NCBI GenBank assembly: GCA_964655475.1 | Contig: CAZZMO010000008.1 | Span: 1-62,123 of the forward strand | Length of the DNA: 62,123 bases | Reading direction: 5' to 3' | From: VGMA01 sp964655475 | Lineage (GTDB): Bacteria > Chlamydiota > Chlamydiia > Chlamydiales > VGMA01 | Shown here: piece by piece, positions 1 through 8,338 of the stretch | Numbering within the stretch: position 1 is the first letter of the stretch | Layout of the letters: each line of letters begins with the position of its first letter | The notes under the pieces: model-generated | Database searches by the model: none | Told to the model about the DNA's origin: nothing | The model's input: the letters and a program-made list of their open reading frames with translations, nothing else | Position numbers and translations under genes: made by a program

Positions 1-128
1 CAAGTTAATAATTGTCTCAATCTGAAATCCACGCATCTCACTGAAATGTCGCATCTATTTTATAGTAAGGCTTTTGCGATACTTTTGTTTCGGATCATGT
101 AGAATGGGAAGAAACTATATGGGGTAGT

Positions 129-1202
129 ATGAAAAGAAAGAAAGCGCCTAAGGCAAAAGGGTTTAGGTTTTGGAGATATCGAGTAAGCACAATCATGAAG
201 GCGATCAAGGCGCTCTATTTTTTACCTAAAGAGAAGGTAGAGGCATTTGTCAACTCGTATAATGTGTACAATTATGATTGGGCAGATAAAAAGAGAATGA
301 TCCAAGAGTTAGGTCCCGACTATGAGGCAAAAATCAAGAAGGGTGTTCTTACATGGTATGAGGTGATCAATCACTTATGTGCTATTGGAGTGGTGGAGAA
401 GATGTACATCCCTCCCACTTTAGATATGAGTAAAGGATTCATTGAAAACCAAAATCTTACAGAACAAAGAATGGCCAAGGATCTTGGGGTCAAAGAAGGG
501 GCAAGGGTGCTCGATGTGGGGTGTGGAAGGGGAAGAATTGCTCACCACATTGCAACATTAACAGGAGCGCATGTCACAGGTATTAATATCGACCGCACAC
601 AATTGGCTTCAGCTCGCGATTTTGCAAAGAGAAGTGGCCTTTCAGATCAGTTAACATTTGAGTACCACGATCTAGATAAAATCCCTTACCGCTTTAAGGA
701 TAATTCCCTTGATGGATCTTACCATGTGCAAGTCATCAGCTTGGCAAAAGATTATAAAGCCTTTTGTAAAGAGCTCTACCGCATATTGAAACCAGGTGCA
801 AAAGTGGTTAGCGTAGAATGGGTGAGGATGGGCGGCTTTAACGAAAAAGATCCTTATCATCAAGAATTACTGAGAAAAATCAAGCCATTAGTGGGAGCCA
901 TTGCTACTCGAACTGTTGAAGATGAGATCGCAGGTCTTACTGAGGCTGGTTTCACAATCGAACTGCACGAAGAGCCAAGCATCGGAGGCAACCAATCAGC
1001 TATGATTGCTCGCGCTGATAAGTTGTTCACACGGGTTACAAAACTCGTCCGATGGCTCGTTAAGTACAAGCTCGCTCCAGCCCACTTCCGCGCTCTATTG
1101 GATCGGATGAATCAAGATGGTGATGCATTTGTGAAAGCAACTGCCCTGAATCTGGTCTCATCAAGTTACTATATCGTAGCGAAAAAACCAGAACGTTTAT
1201 AG
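129..1202 (+). CDS. SAM-dependent methyltransferase, Erg6/sterol-methyltransferase-like
   Basis: A 357-residue protein whose middle is a class I SAM-dependent methyltransferase fold. The glycine-rich SAM loop VLDVGCGRGRIA is near residues 128-139, followed by an acidic strand end (GINIDRTQL). A motif IV/post-I region YHVQVISLAKDYKAF and a motif III region LKPGAKVVSVEWV follow. The combination resembles the Erg6/cyclopropane-fatty-acid-type C-methyltransferases more than small-molecule N-methyltransferases. The first 110 residues are basic and helical and are not typical of the core family. No signal peptide. The gene stands alone; an inverted repeat follows at 1212-1262. The substrate (sterol, lipid or quinone) is not readable from sequence. 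The methyltransferase class is well supported, the Erg6 affinity moderately. Confidence 0.8.
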   Translation: MKRKKAPKAKGFRFWRYRVSTIMKAIKALYFLPKEKVEAFVNSYNVYNYDWADKKRMIQELGPDYEAKIKKGVLTWYEVINHLCAIGVVEKMYIPPTLDMSKGFIENQNLTEQRMAKDLGVKEGARVLDVGCGRGRIAHHIATLTGAHVTGINIDRTQLASARDFAKRSGLSDQLTFEYHDLDKIPYRFKDNSLDGSYHVQVISLAKDYKAFCKELYRILKPGAKVVSVEWVRMGGFNEKDPYHQELLRKIKPLVGAIATRTVEDEIAGLTEAGFTIELHEEPSIGGNQSAMIARADKLFTRVTKLVRWLVKYKLAPAHFRALLDRMNQDGDAFVKATALNLVSSSYYIVAKKPERL

Positions 1203-1211
1203 AATATTTTA

Positions 1212-1262
1212 TTTTCCGCTTTTATTGCTATTTATAATAAAATAGTTAGTAAAAGCGGAAAA
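1212..1262. repeat. Perfect 13-bp inverted repeat around a TATAAT box
   Basis: TTTTCCGCTTTTA at 1212-1224 and its exact complement at 1250-1262 enclose a 25-nt AT-rich loop with TATAAT at 1233-1238. The right arm ends a few bases before the ATG of the YopT-like gene and contains its likely GGA ribosome-binding core. It may terminate the methyltransferase transcript, be an operator, or both. Confidence 0.5.
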
Positions 1263-1266
1263 AATT

Positions 1267-2088
1267 ATGCAATCAGTAGATAATAAATTTGATTTAGTTC
1301 AACTGGCTGAAACGGTTCGTAATCGTCAGCCCCTTCCTCCTGCGGGGGAAAGACTTCTCGCTTCTCGTTGGTTTGGAAGGGAAGTTTCAATGTTTTTGGA
1401 CCGCTGCTCATGCATGGCGGTCTACATTACTTACATTTCAGCCCAAGCTCTTTTTCGATGCGGAGGCTCTCGTGAGAACCCTCTCTCTGCTCTTTCCCAT
1501 TATTGTTTCATCCCCTGGATCTACGCCCCTTATCACCGCCTTGTGGCAGAGAGGCTCGGGAAAGAACATTATTTGATCGAAACCTTCAATCGAGCTGATA
1601 ATTTCATAACGGCAGCCATTTGTCCTGTGGGGCCTGCTTGTTATGGGATGACCTTCCGTTTTTTACAAACTCTCATGGAGCTACAAAAAAAATTGGGAGA
1701 GCCCCTTTCTGAAGAGATGATTCTCACTGTAGCAGAACTGTTTGAACAAGGAGCCGATACAAAAACATGCGCCGTTCAACTGGTGCAATCTCATCTCGGT
1801 TATAATATGGTGAATTATATCTATGATGGGGGAGCTCTCGAACCTCTTGATGGGGACAAGATTGCTTCTCTAGAAGGGACCTTTTTCCTGATGCTTAAAT
1901 TGACACCACCAGATGGACATGCTGCTGCCCTTATCAAGATGTCAGATGAGCTCTATTACATCTTTGATCCCGATGTGGGACTCTTTAAATTCAACCCCGC
2001 TCTCTGCTCAGAGTACATTAAGCTAGGGTTCGAAACGGAATCCTCCCGTATACAACAAATCCACTCTTTTAAAACAACTGTTCGATAG
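1267..2088 (+). CDS. Probable YopT-type (peptidase C58-like) cysteine protease, candidate effector
   Basis: A 273-residue protein with no signal peptide. The context GPACYGMTFRFLQ puts a cysteine at residue 125, followed by a helix, as in the C58/YopT nucleophile motif (G-x-C-x-G-hydrophobic). Downstream, GHAAALIKMSDELYYIFDPD places His218 and Asp234 in the strand-turn-strand pattern of that family, where His starts a strand and a hydrophobic stretch ends in FDPN/D followed by G-x-F. The Cys125-His218-Asp234 spacing is compatible with a papain-like fold. YopT-family proteins are often type III effectors cleaving host GTPases or host lipidated proteins. A T3SS is encoded in this window, so an effector role is a reasonable inference. 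The first 100 residues match nothing I know. The assignment rests on short motifs only. Confidence 0.5.
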   Translation: MQSVDNKFDLVQLAETVRNRQPLPPAGERLLASRWFGREVSMFLDRCSCMAVYITYISAQALFRCGGSRENPLSALSHYCFIPWIYAPYHRLVAERLGKEHYLIETFNRADNFITAAICPVGPACYGMTFRFLQTLMELQKKLGEPLSEEMILTVAELFEQGADTKTCAVQLVQSHLGYNMVNYIYDGGALEPLDGDKIASLEGTFFLMLKLTPPDGHAAALIKMSDELYYIFDPDVGLFKFNPALCSEYIKLGFETESSRIQQIHSFKTTVR

Positions 2089-2691
2089 TTATTTCGGTAG
2101 AAAGTAGAGAGCGATGATGATGAAGAAGGAAAGGGTGAGGAGGAGGAGAAAATAGCCGATGAGGACGAAGAGTCCATCATCTTCAAGAACGCCGAGAGCA
2201 ATGAGGAAGATCGCCCATGCGGCGGCTATATTCGATAGGGGGATGGGGAGTGGAAGGGCTAAGAGGATCCCTGAGAGGAAGAGGGTGACGCCGTTCAATT
2301 TTTCCATGAGGAGTGAGTGGCAGGCCCAATGAATCCTTGGGTGGATCCACCGCTTGATCTTTTTAATTAATGCATGAGCTTTGTCTGTGATTTTTTCTAG
2401 TGTAGTGGTGGAGACTGTTTTTCTCAGGAGCTTTTCTGGAAGCCAGATGTGTTTACCAAAGGTCATTCTAAGGCCGATGAAGGCGATGACGAGGCCAAAG
2501 GGGATGGAGAGGCCGGGGATTTGGATCGGCTGGCAAAAGGGGAGAGCGAGCAAGATGATGAGTAGTGGCCTCCCTTTTCCTGAAAGAACAGACAAGATTG
2601 TTTCTATTGTAAGAGAAGGTTTTTCTTTCATCTCTTTTTTGAGATCGTCTATACCTTCTTCGAGGGTGTGAAAGGGGGCGATTTTCGTCAT
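2089..2691 (-). CDS. ExoD-family membrane protein
   Basis: A 200-residue protein with a soluble N-terminus (about 45 residues) and several hydrophobic segments. The stretch GKGRPLLIILLALPFCQPIQ, then IPGLSIPFG and a conserved FG..IWLP, are hallmarks of the ExoD (exopolysaccharide synthesis) family. The C-terminal half carries at least two further membrane spans and ends YFLPK. ExoD proteins are inner-membrane proteins of uncertain biochemical role. The start codon overlaps the stop codon of the upstream P-type ATPase by one base (TAATG), so the two are almost certainly cotranscribed and translationally coupled. Family assignment good; function unknown. Confidence 0.75.
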   Translation of the reverse strand: MTKIAPFHTLEEGIDDLKKEMKEKPSLTIETILSVLSGKGRPLLIILLALPFCQPIQIPGLSIPFGLVIAFIGLRMTFGKHIWLPEKLLRKTVSTTTLEKITDKAHALIKKIKRWIHPRIHWACHSLLMEKLNGVTLFLSGILLALPLPIPLSNIAAAWAIFLIALGVLEDDGLFVLIGYFLLLLTLSFFIIIALYFLPK

Positions 2692-5174
2692 TATAAGAAG
2701 AGTTTCCTAATTTCAATGAGAAAGAATGAGACAAAGAATGAGAGGGTGGGAAAAAGCCATTCCCTTGGCTCTAGCGGCGTCGAATGGAACCATTCAGGGA
2801 TGATATAGATAGCAGAGCAGTGAAGCATGAGCGCTGCAAAAGCGCCGATGTAGATGTAAGGGTTGATCCAAAAGCTCCGCTTGATGTTCTTAAAGTAGGG
2901 CTCTTTTTCTTTTTGCGCTTGTATACCATTTGCAATTTGAGCAAAGACGATAGAGCTGAAGATGATGGTCGAAACTGTTGAAAAGCTATATTGATCGATG
3001 AGGAAGCGGTAGAGGAAGAAGAGGTAGAGACCTATCACGACCCCAAAGAGCATGATGTAAAAAATCTGAGCGTTGTCAAAGAATTGTTTGTTCGGCTTGC
3101 GAGGCCCTCGATTCATGACATCATTTTCTGCTTTAGTCATAACAAATGTTTTATCCTGGAGCCCCCCTGTAATGATATTGATCCAAAGGATTTGGATAGC
3201 AGATAGGGGAAGGGGCATTGAAAACAAGATGATCAGAGAGATGAAGATGATCTCTTGAAATGAGGTCGAGATGAGATAGTAGATGAGCTTTCTGATGTTA
3301 TCAGCAATGACCCGGGCATTTTTAATTGCATTCACGATCACTTGGAGGTTGCTATTGCCGATGATCATTTTGGCAACCGATTTTGCCGCTTCCGTACCAT
3401 TTCCCATAGCAATTCCGAGATCGGCTGCTTTAAGAGCGGGAACGTCATTAATTCCATCTCCTGTGACGGTTGTCACAAGACCTTTTTGTTGAAGGAGTTC
3501 AACGATCCTCAATTTATCTTCTGGAAGAGTCCTTGCCATGATGGAAGTTTTTTTGAGCACTTCGATCAGACGAGCGTCATCCAGCTCTTGCATTTCTTCC
3601 CCTGTGATGATCCTGTCCCCTTCATTCCAAATCCCTACCTCCTTGGCGATCGCTTTAGCAGTGAGTGGGTGGTCTCCTGTGATCATGATCATCCGGATCC
3701 CTGCCCTTTTTGCAGCTGTGACAGCAGCTTTTACCCCTTTCTTTGGAGGATCTAAAAACCCAATGAGTCCCACAAGGGAGATTTTCCAGTTTTCAGGATT
3801 TCGATCAGCTGAATATCCTTTTCCAACTGCTAAGACTCGAAGTCCTTCTTCTACAAGCTTTTGCAGTTTTGCTTCAAACTCTTGGAGGCAATCTCCAGCA
3901 CTCGAAATATCTCGGAGAGTTTCAAAGGCTCCTTTGACAAATAAAACATCTTCTCCATTGATCTTGTAATTTGCCCCCATCATCATGTTCGTGGTATCAA
4001 AAGGGTAAAGCCAGCTGTTGCTACTCGGCAGTACCGTCACATGTTCTTCTTCAAGCCACTCAAAAAGGGCAATATCGATCGGATCGACAAGAGTCTCCAT
4101 CGAGCTGAGGAGCCTCGCTACACATTCTTTGAGATCATCTTTATTGGGTGCATAGATCTCTTTTACCGTAAGCGACGCATCAGTGATGGTTCCAGTTTTA
4201 TCTGATGCAATGATGTTCGTGCTACCCAAGGTTTCAACAGAAGGGAGGTAGCGGACGTAGGTGTGTTCGCGGCTCAGTTTATAAGCTCCGACGACCATAG
4301 TGAGGGTAGTGACAATGGGAAGACCTTCTGGAACAGCAGAGACAAGACTTGCAAGGAGAATGTAGGCGAGTTCCCCAAGAGTTCTTCCTTGCATGTAGCC
4401 AATGATGCCGAGCACAGTAAATAAACTCACAATGAAGATGATATATTTTCGGACGAAGTGTTGCATTGAGCGCATCAAAGGAGTTTTCGGCGACTCTTTA
4501 GTCGATTCTTTAGCAATGCTTGCAAAGTAAGTATTCATCCCTGTGTGGAGCACTACCGCTTCTCCTACCCCTTGGACAATGGTCGTCCCTGCAAGAACAA
4601 CGTTAACAAGTTCATAAGGCAAGGCCTCTTTGGGCACCTTTGCCCCAGAATCCTTCACGACAGGGACCGATTCTCCTGTGATCGATGACTCATCAGCCAT
4701 AATGCCCTTGGAAGAAATAAGTCTCATATCAGCAGTAGCCAGTTCCCCCTCGTGGAGTTTGACGATGTCACCAGGGACCAGTTCAGTGGAAGAAACCTCA
4801 ACTAATTCGCCGTTTCTCAAGACCCGATTTTGGTTTTCTGTGAGCTTTCTGAGCGATTCGATTGATGTCTCTGCTTTGATCTCTTGCCAAAAGCCAAGTC
4901 CTCCATTGAGAAAAACGATGAAGATGATGAAGACTGAATCGTGCCATTTGCCAATGAGAAGGCTCACAATTGAAGCGAGTATGAGAGTGTAAATCAAGAG
5001 GTTGTGAAACTGTCTTAAGAAGAGATATGAGCGACTGACTTTCTTCTCTTCAATCGCATTCTTTCCATATTTCTCAATCCTTCGCTTAACCTCTTTATTA
5101 TTAAGGCCTTCTTGAGAAGTTTTTAAGATGCTAAAAAGCTCTGACAGGGGGATGTTCTGATAAAAATAATGCAC
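2691..5174 (-). CDS. P-type cation-transporting ATPase (P2-type)
   Basis: An 827-residue P-type ATPase. It has an N-terminal cation-ATPase domain, the actuator TGES loop near residue 167, the M4 motif VPEGLP near 281-286, and phosphorylation motif DKTGT with Asp325. The P-domain signatures MITGDHPLTA and TGDGINDVPALK follow, with about six C-terminal membrane segments. PEGLP in M4 and the overall layout point to the P2 (Ca2+, Na+/K+ or H+) class rather than heavy-metal P1B; no N-terminal metal-binding domain is present. All catalytic residues are intact. Cotranscribed with the ExoD-like gene through a 1-bp overlap. Exact ion unknown. Confidence 0.9.
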   Translation of the reverse strand: MHYFYQNIPLSELFSILKTSQEGLNNKEVKRRIEKYGKNAIEEKKVSRSYLFLRQFHNLLIYTLILASIVSLLIGKWHDSVFIIFIVFLNGGLGFWQEIKAETSIESLRKLTENQNRVLRNGELVEVSSTELVPGDIVKLHEGELATADMRLISSKGIMADESSITGESVPVVKDSGAKVPKEALPYELVNVVLAGTTIVQGVGEAVVLHTGMNTYFASIAKESTKESPKTPLMRSMQHFVRKYIIFIVSLFTVLGIIGYMQGRTLGELAYILLASLVSAVPEGLPIVTTLTMVVGAYKLSREHTYVRYLPSVETLGSTNIIASDKTGTITDASLTVKEIYAPNKDDLKECVARLLSSMETLVDPIDIALFEWLEEEHVTVLPSSNSWLYPFDTTNMMMGANYKINGEDVLFVKGAFETLRDISSAGDCLQEFEAKLQKLVEEGLRVLAVGKGYSADRNPENWKISLVGLIGFLDPPKKGVKAAVTAAKRAGIRMIMITGDHPLTAKAIAKEVGIWNEGDRIITGEEMQELDDARLIEVLKKTSIMARTLPEDKLRIVELLQQKGLVTTVTGDGINDVPALKAADLGIAMGNGTEAAKSVAKMIIGNSNLQVIVNAIKNARVIADNIRKLIYYLISTSFQEIIFISLIILFSMPLPLSAIQILWINIITGGLQDKTFVMTKAENDVMNRGPRKPNKQFFDNAQIFYIMLFGVVIGLYLFFLYRFLIDQYSFSTVSTIIFSSIVFAQIANGIQAQKEKEPYFKNIKRSFWINPYIYIGAFAALMLHCSAIYIIPEWFHSTPLEPREWLFPTLSFFVSFFLIEIRKLFL

Positions 5175-5285
5175 TTAGATCTAGTCCGGTTGATGGTATA
5201 TGGTTACCACACTCTGCCCTATAAGTAAACTAATTCCGCTAATTATCTTTTTTCTTCTTGACTGTTAGAACTATATATCAATTAT

Positions 5286-5314
5286 TTGATTTTTAATAAA
5301 ATCACCTATATAAT
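5286..5314 (+). promoter_or_regulatory. Predicted sigma-70/sigma-66 type promoter
   Basis: TTGATT at 5286-5291 and TATAAT at 5309-5314 are separated by exactly 17 nt, about 30 bp before the ATG at 5345. The same architecture (TTGATC, 17 nt, TATAAT) precedes the gene at 60645. Confidence 0.6.
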
Positions 5315-5344
5315 AGATGGAATTTTATTATTTTAGGGGTAATT

Positions 5345-6967
5345 ATGTACAATCCAGTTGGAAGAGATGGAAACCGTTATGAATTAAACACTATCTCAGC
5401 TATTCCTGCGGTTCCGTCAGCTCCTCATGTCCAGTCCAACGGATCTTCACGAGGCTATTCTGTAATATCTGAACCTACTAAGGGAAAAGCTCATGGGAAA
5501 GAGGAGATCTATAACGCCTTGTTAGAAGGAGGGTTAGAGGGAAAGTCCTCGGGAGAGGATTATTTAAGCCTCTACATCAGACTCCATCCAGATCTTGTAG
5601 AAGAGGTGATTCGAGAAGAGCCCAGTTTATTGACAGAAGGATTAATCCAAAATTACCCAGAGTTGACCCAATTTTTTCCAAGGGCTGATCTTCTACTAGA
5701 GCTAAACCCTTACCTTTTCCAAATGGGAGGGGCAGCTTCGTTTCATACTATTTATGGAGATGTAGCAAAAAAGAATCAGATGAGGGATGGGACTTCTTCT
5801 CATTGGCAAAGGGTTTTTCAGGAGATCAAAAAAGGGGGAGAAGCTTCTCGTGTCGAAAGATGGGAAACTGCAGAAGGGATCGGAGCGGAATTGAGACAGA
5901 ATCTTACACCCCAAGAGAAAAATGAGTTTATTCAGGCGATGCTCATGGGAAGGTCTTGGAAGGAGCAGCGCTCGATCTTGATTCAGATTTTTAAATATGA
6001 ACCAGAGCTCTTTTATCCAGAGATTTTTCAAGCATTTCCTCTTTTAGAGAGAGACTATCCAGGGTTGAAAGGGATATTAAAAAGTCATCCAGATCTTCTT
6101 CAAACAACGCCTGGATTTTTGGGGATTGCTTACGGAGATACGGGGCTTTCAAGAGGACCTAGGTATTCGAGTCCAGAGCGCGAAGCCTCGATAGCAAGGA
6201 TGGTCGGAGTCGGTATTGCGAGGGGGGTGGGGGTTACATTAGAGATCTATTTGCGCACAGTCATTGCAGCTTATGAATACCAATATGGGTGTCAATTAGC
6301 AGGAAGATCAGATCTCGGCTCACAATTTCTCGGCTACTATTTCATGTCGAGCGCCTATAGTACTTCGGGAGGAAATATCCTCTATTTATTCCCAAACCGC
6401 TATGGAAATGCGAGCTCCAATGCTGTCATTGGTTTCAACCAATCTCTGATCTCAGGGCTGAGGGATGGGGCTCTTAATTTTTCTCATGGGGTGGGTGAAA
6501 CTGCTCACCGTGTGAATGAAACAATGAGTTCTATTCAAATCGGGAAGCATATGAGCGAAGGGGTTTCTTATGCTGCAAGTGGAATCAATCATTTTGCTCA
6601 AAGCGATATCGGATCTCATTTCCACCATGGAGCTCAAGGGGTGAGCCGCTTTATGACAAAAGATGTAGCTCCAACCATGCATCAAGGGATGCATCATGTG
6701 GATCGGTTTGTAACAGAAGATCTAGGGAATGGGATCTCCCATGTAGCTGGAGGTGCAGGGAAATTGGTGACAGATACCATTCCATCGGGCGTATCTCATG
6801 TAAGCGATGCAGCGGGGCATCTTTTTAAGCATGATGTGATTGGGGGAGCTGGAAAGGTGGTCAAAGGGATCGGTTCTTTAGCAAAATCTATTGACATAGG
6901 AAGCGTTGCAAATGGCGCTGTAAAGGTGGCAAGTGCAATAGGTGATGTCGTAGGATCCCTTTTATAA
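5345..6967 (+). CDS. Hypothetical protein with leucine/proline N-terminal units and a His/Gly-rich C-terminal repeat region
   Basis: A 540-residue protein I do not recognise. Residues about 60-260 contain several short units ending in a P-(D/E)-L pattern (LHPDLVEEVI, NYPELTQFF, SHPDLLQT). The middle (about 280-360) is Tyr/Gly rich. Residues about 370-540 consist of degenerate units of about 20-25 residues with recurring GVSHV, GAGK and HxG motifs (GVSYAASGINHF, GAQGVSRFMTKDV, GISHVAGGAGKLV, GVSHVSDAAGHLF), suggesting amphipathic or beta-solenoid-like stacking. There is no signal peptide, no clear membrane span and no cysteine cluster. It has its own strong promoter and a rho-independent terminator at 6986-7014, so it is monocistronic. 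A secreted effector or surface protein is possible but unproven. Confidence 0.8.
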   Translation: MYNPVGRDGNRYELNTISAIPAVPSAPHVQSNGSSRGYSVISEPTKGKAHGKEEIYNALLEGGLEGKSSGEDYLSLYIRLHPDLVEEVIREEPSLLTEGLIQNYPELTQFFPRADLLLELNPYLFQMGGAASFHTIYGDVAKKNQMRDGTSSHWQRVFQEIKKGGEASRVERWETAEGIGAELRQNLTPQEKNEFIQAMLMGRSWKEQRSILIQIFKYEPELFYPEIFQAFPLLERDYPGLKGILKSHPDLLQTTPGFLGIAYGDTGLSRGPRYSSPEREASIARMVGVGIARGVGVTLEIYLRTVIAAYEYQYGCQLAGRSDLGSQFLGYYFMSSAYSTSGGNILYLFPNRYGNASSNAVIGFNQSLISGLRDGALNFSHGVGETAHRVNETMSSIQIGKHMSEGVSYAASGINHFAQSDIGSHFHHGAQGVSRFMTKDVAPTMHQGMHHVDRFVTEDLGNGISHVAGGAGKLVTDTIPSGVSHVSDAAGHLFKHDVIGGAGKVVKGIGSLAKSIDIGSVANGAVKVASAIGDVVGSLL

Positions 6968-6985
6968 CTAGTGCCACTCGCAAAA

Positions 6986-7014
6986 AAAAAGCGACCCTTT
7001 TGAGGTCGCTTTTT
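6986..7014. terminator. Bidirectional rho-independent terminator
   Basis: AAAAAGCGACC and GGTCGCTTTTT form an 11-bp stem with a 7-nt loop, flanked by A and T tracts. It lies between the convergent genes ending at 6967 (+) and 7041 (-), so it probably serves both. Confidence 0.85.
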
Positions 7015-7040
7015 CTTTAATCAACTTCCACTACTACTTC

Positions 7041-8213
7041 TTAAGCTGTTGTTGCAGCAGGAAGGCGTGGAACAAAAGGAATCCCAATGATTTGTAGACG
7101 CTTTATCGTCATTGCTACCTCAGGATCTTTTTGTGCAGCGGAATCTACAGCTGCCTGCTCTTTTTTAGGTCCAGCATGCTCAATTGCGTAGTTAGTAGCC
7201 AGGCCATCCATTACTGTACGAAATACTTCTCTATTTTCTTCAGAAAAAGAGGCCCAAATTCTTTGAAGATGATTTGCGAGCTCAGCTTCAGAGAGATCTC
7301 TAATATCTTTGCCTGAAGAAGGTTCAGCAAAGAGTACATTCATAAATTGTTTTATGAGCGCAAGTTCAGCTTTCCCTTTTTCTGAAGGATTAGCAGCAGC
7401 TGCTTCTAAAAGACCCTTTCTTTCTGAGTAAAAAGTGACTAGTGCTGTCATATGTGGTGCCTGAGGTGCATTCTGAAGAGAATGATCAAATTCAGAGTTG
7501 CACTTATCAAGAAATTGTATTGCACTCGCTTCACTTTTAAAAATATCAGGGATCAGAGTTTTTCGAACATTCTGGATTTCAGCATCAAGTGTCTTGCTAT
7601 CAGGATCAATATCAAAGAGGACGCAGAGTGTTGAATCAGGAAGAGCTTGAACTACTTCTAAGTAGCCTTTGATGAGATCTGCTGATTTATAAACAGGTGT
7701 CTCTGTTTTTGGAGCCCAACTTTTCATCCATGACCAGAGGACATAACCGTAGCTTGGTGCTTCCTCTTTTGCAAGAGGTTCCATTGCGATATGAAGACTT
7801 TGAATGAGGGTGAAAAGGTGTGTACGGAGTTGCTTATTTGCAGCCGCTGGTGTGTTATCTGTTGGCTTTTGTGTATCTTTTACGAGTTTAAGAGCGTCTT
7901 TTAACTCAGCAGGAACAGTCGTGGATTCAGATGAGCCACCTTTTGACATCCACATGAAAAATGCTACCACAGGCCAGACAGGGATTACAAAAGTAAAAAC
8001 AATACTTGTAATCATCCAGCAAATATCGGTTGCTGTCATTGCGTCTTTAATAGGTGCAGGAGGATTGCTACCTTTGCCGCCAGCTGACGACGTAGTATCG
8101 CCATTATTGTTAGCAGAGCGTGGGCCACCTTGTACAGATGTAGTGCTGTTTGGTTGAGGGAACTCTAAACCCTTAAATGGGTCAAATCCGACTGTTGATG
8201 ATGATAGTGACAT
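7041..8213 (-). CDS. Hypothetical membrane-anchored protein
   Basis: A 390-residue protein of unknown function. The first 60 residues are Ser/Gly/Asn/Pro rich and low complexity. They are followed by a hydrophobic segment near residues 62-88 (ICWMITSIVFTFVIPVWPVV...) that looks like one long or two short membrane spans. The remaining 300 residues are soluble, mainly alpha-helical and without known motifs. This topology (disordered N-terminus, early bilobed hydrophobic segment, long tail) is reminiscent of chlamydial inclusion-membrane (Inc) proteins, but the match is only architectural. A GGAG ribosome-binding site sits 7 nt before the ATG. It is convergent with the 5345 gene and shares its terminator. 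Confidence 0.75.
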   Translation of the reverse strand: MSLSSSTVGFDPFKGLEFPQPNSTTSVQGGPRSANNNGDTTSSAGGKGSNPPAPIKDAMTATDICWMITSIVFTFVIPVWPVVAFFMWMSKGGSSESTTVPAELKDALKLVKDTQKPTDNTPAAANKQLRTHLFTLIQSLHIAMEPLAKEEAPSYGYVLWSWMKSWAPKTETPVYKSADLIKGYLEVVQALPDSTLCVLFDIDPDSKTLDAEIQNVRKTLIPDIFKSEASAIQFLDKCNSEFDHSLQNAPQAPHMTALVTFYSERKGLLEAAAANPSEKGKAELALIKQFMNVLFAEPSSGKDIRDLSEAELANHLQRIWASFSEENREVFRTVMDGLATNYAIEHAGPKKEQAAVDSAAQKDPEVAMTIKRLQIIGIPFVPRLPAATTA

Positions 8214-8338
8214 CTAATTTCTCCAAAATTTTTTGTTAAGAATCTATGAACGATATTAATAGAATAGATAAATGGAAGGCAACTAAAATAAAAAATATAA
8301 AGAATTTGCAGCGAGAGGAATAAAGAATCTCTTAATGA

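Noticed and set aside
1..128. Possible promoter elements before the first gene
   Set aside because: Several partial -10/-35 matches but none with a good spacing; nothing supported.
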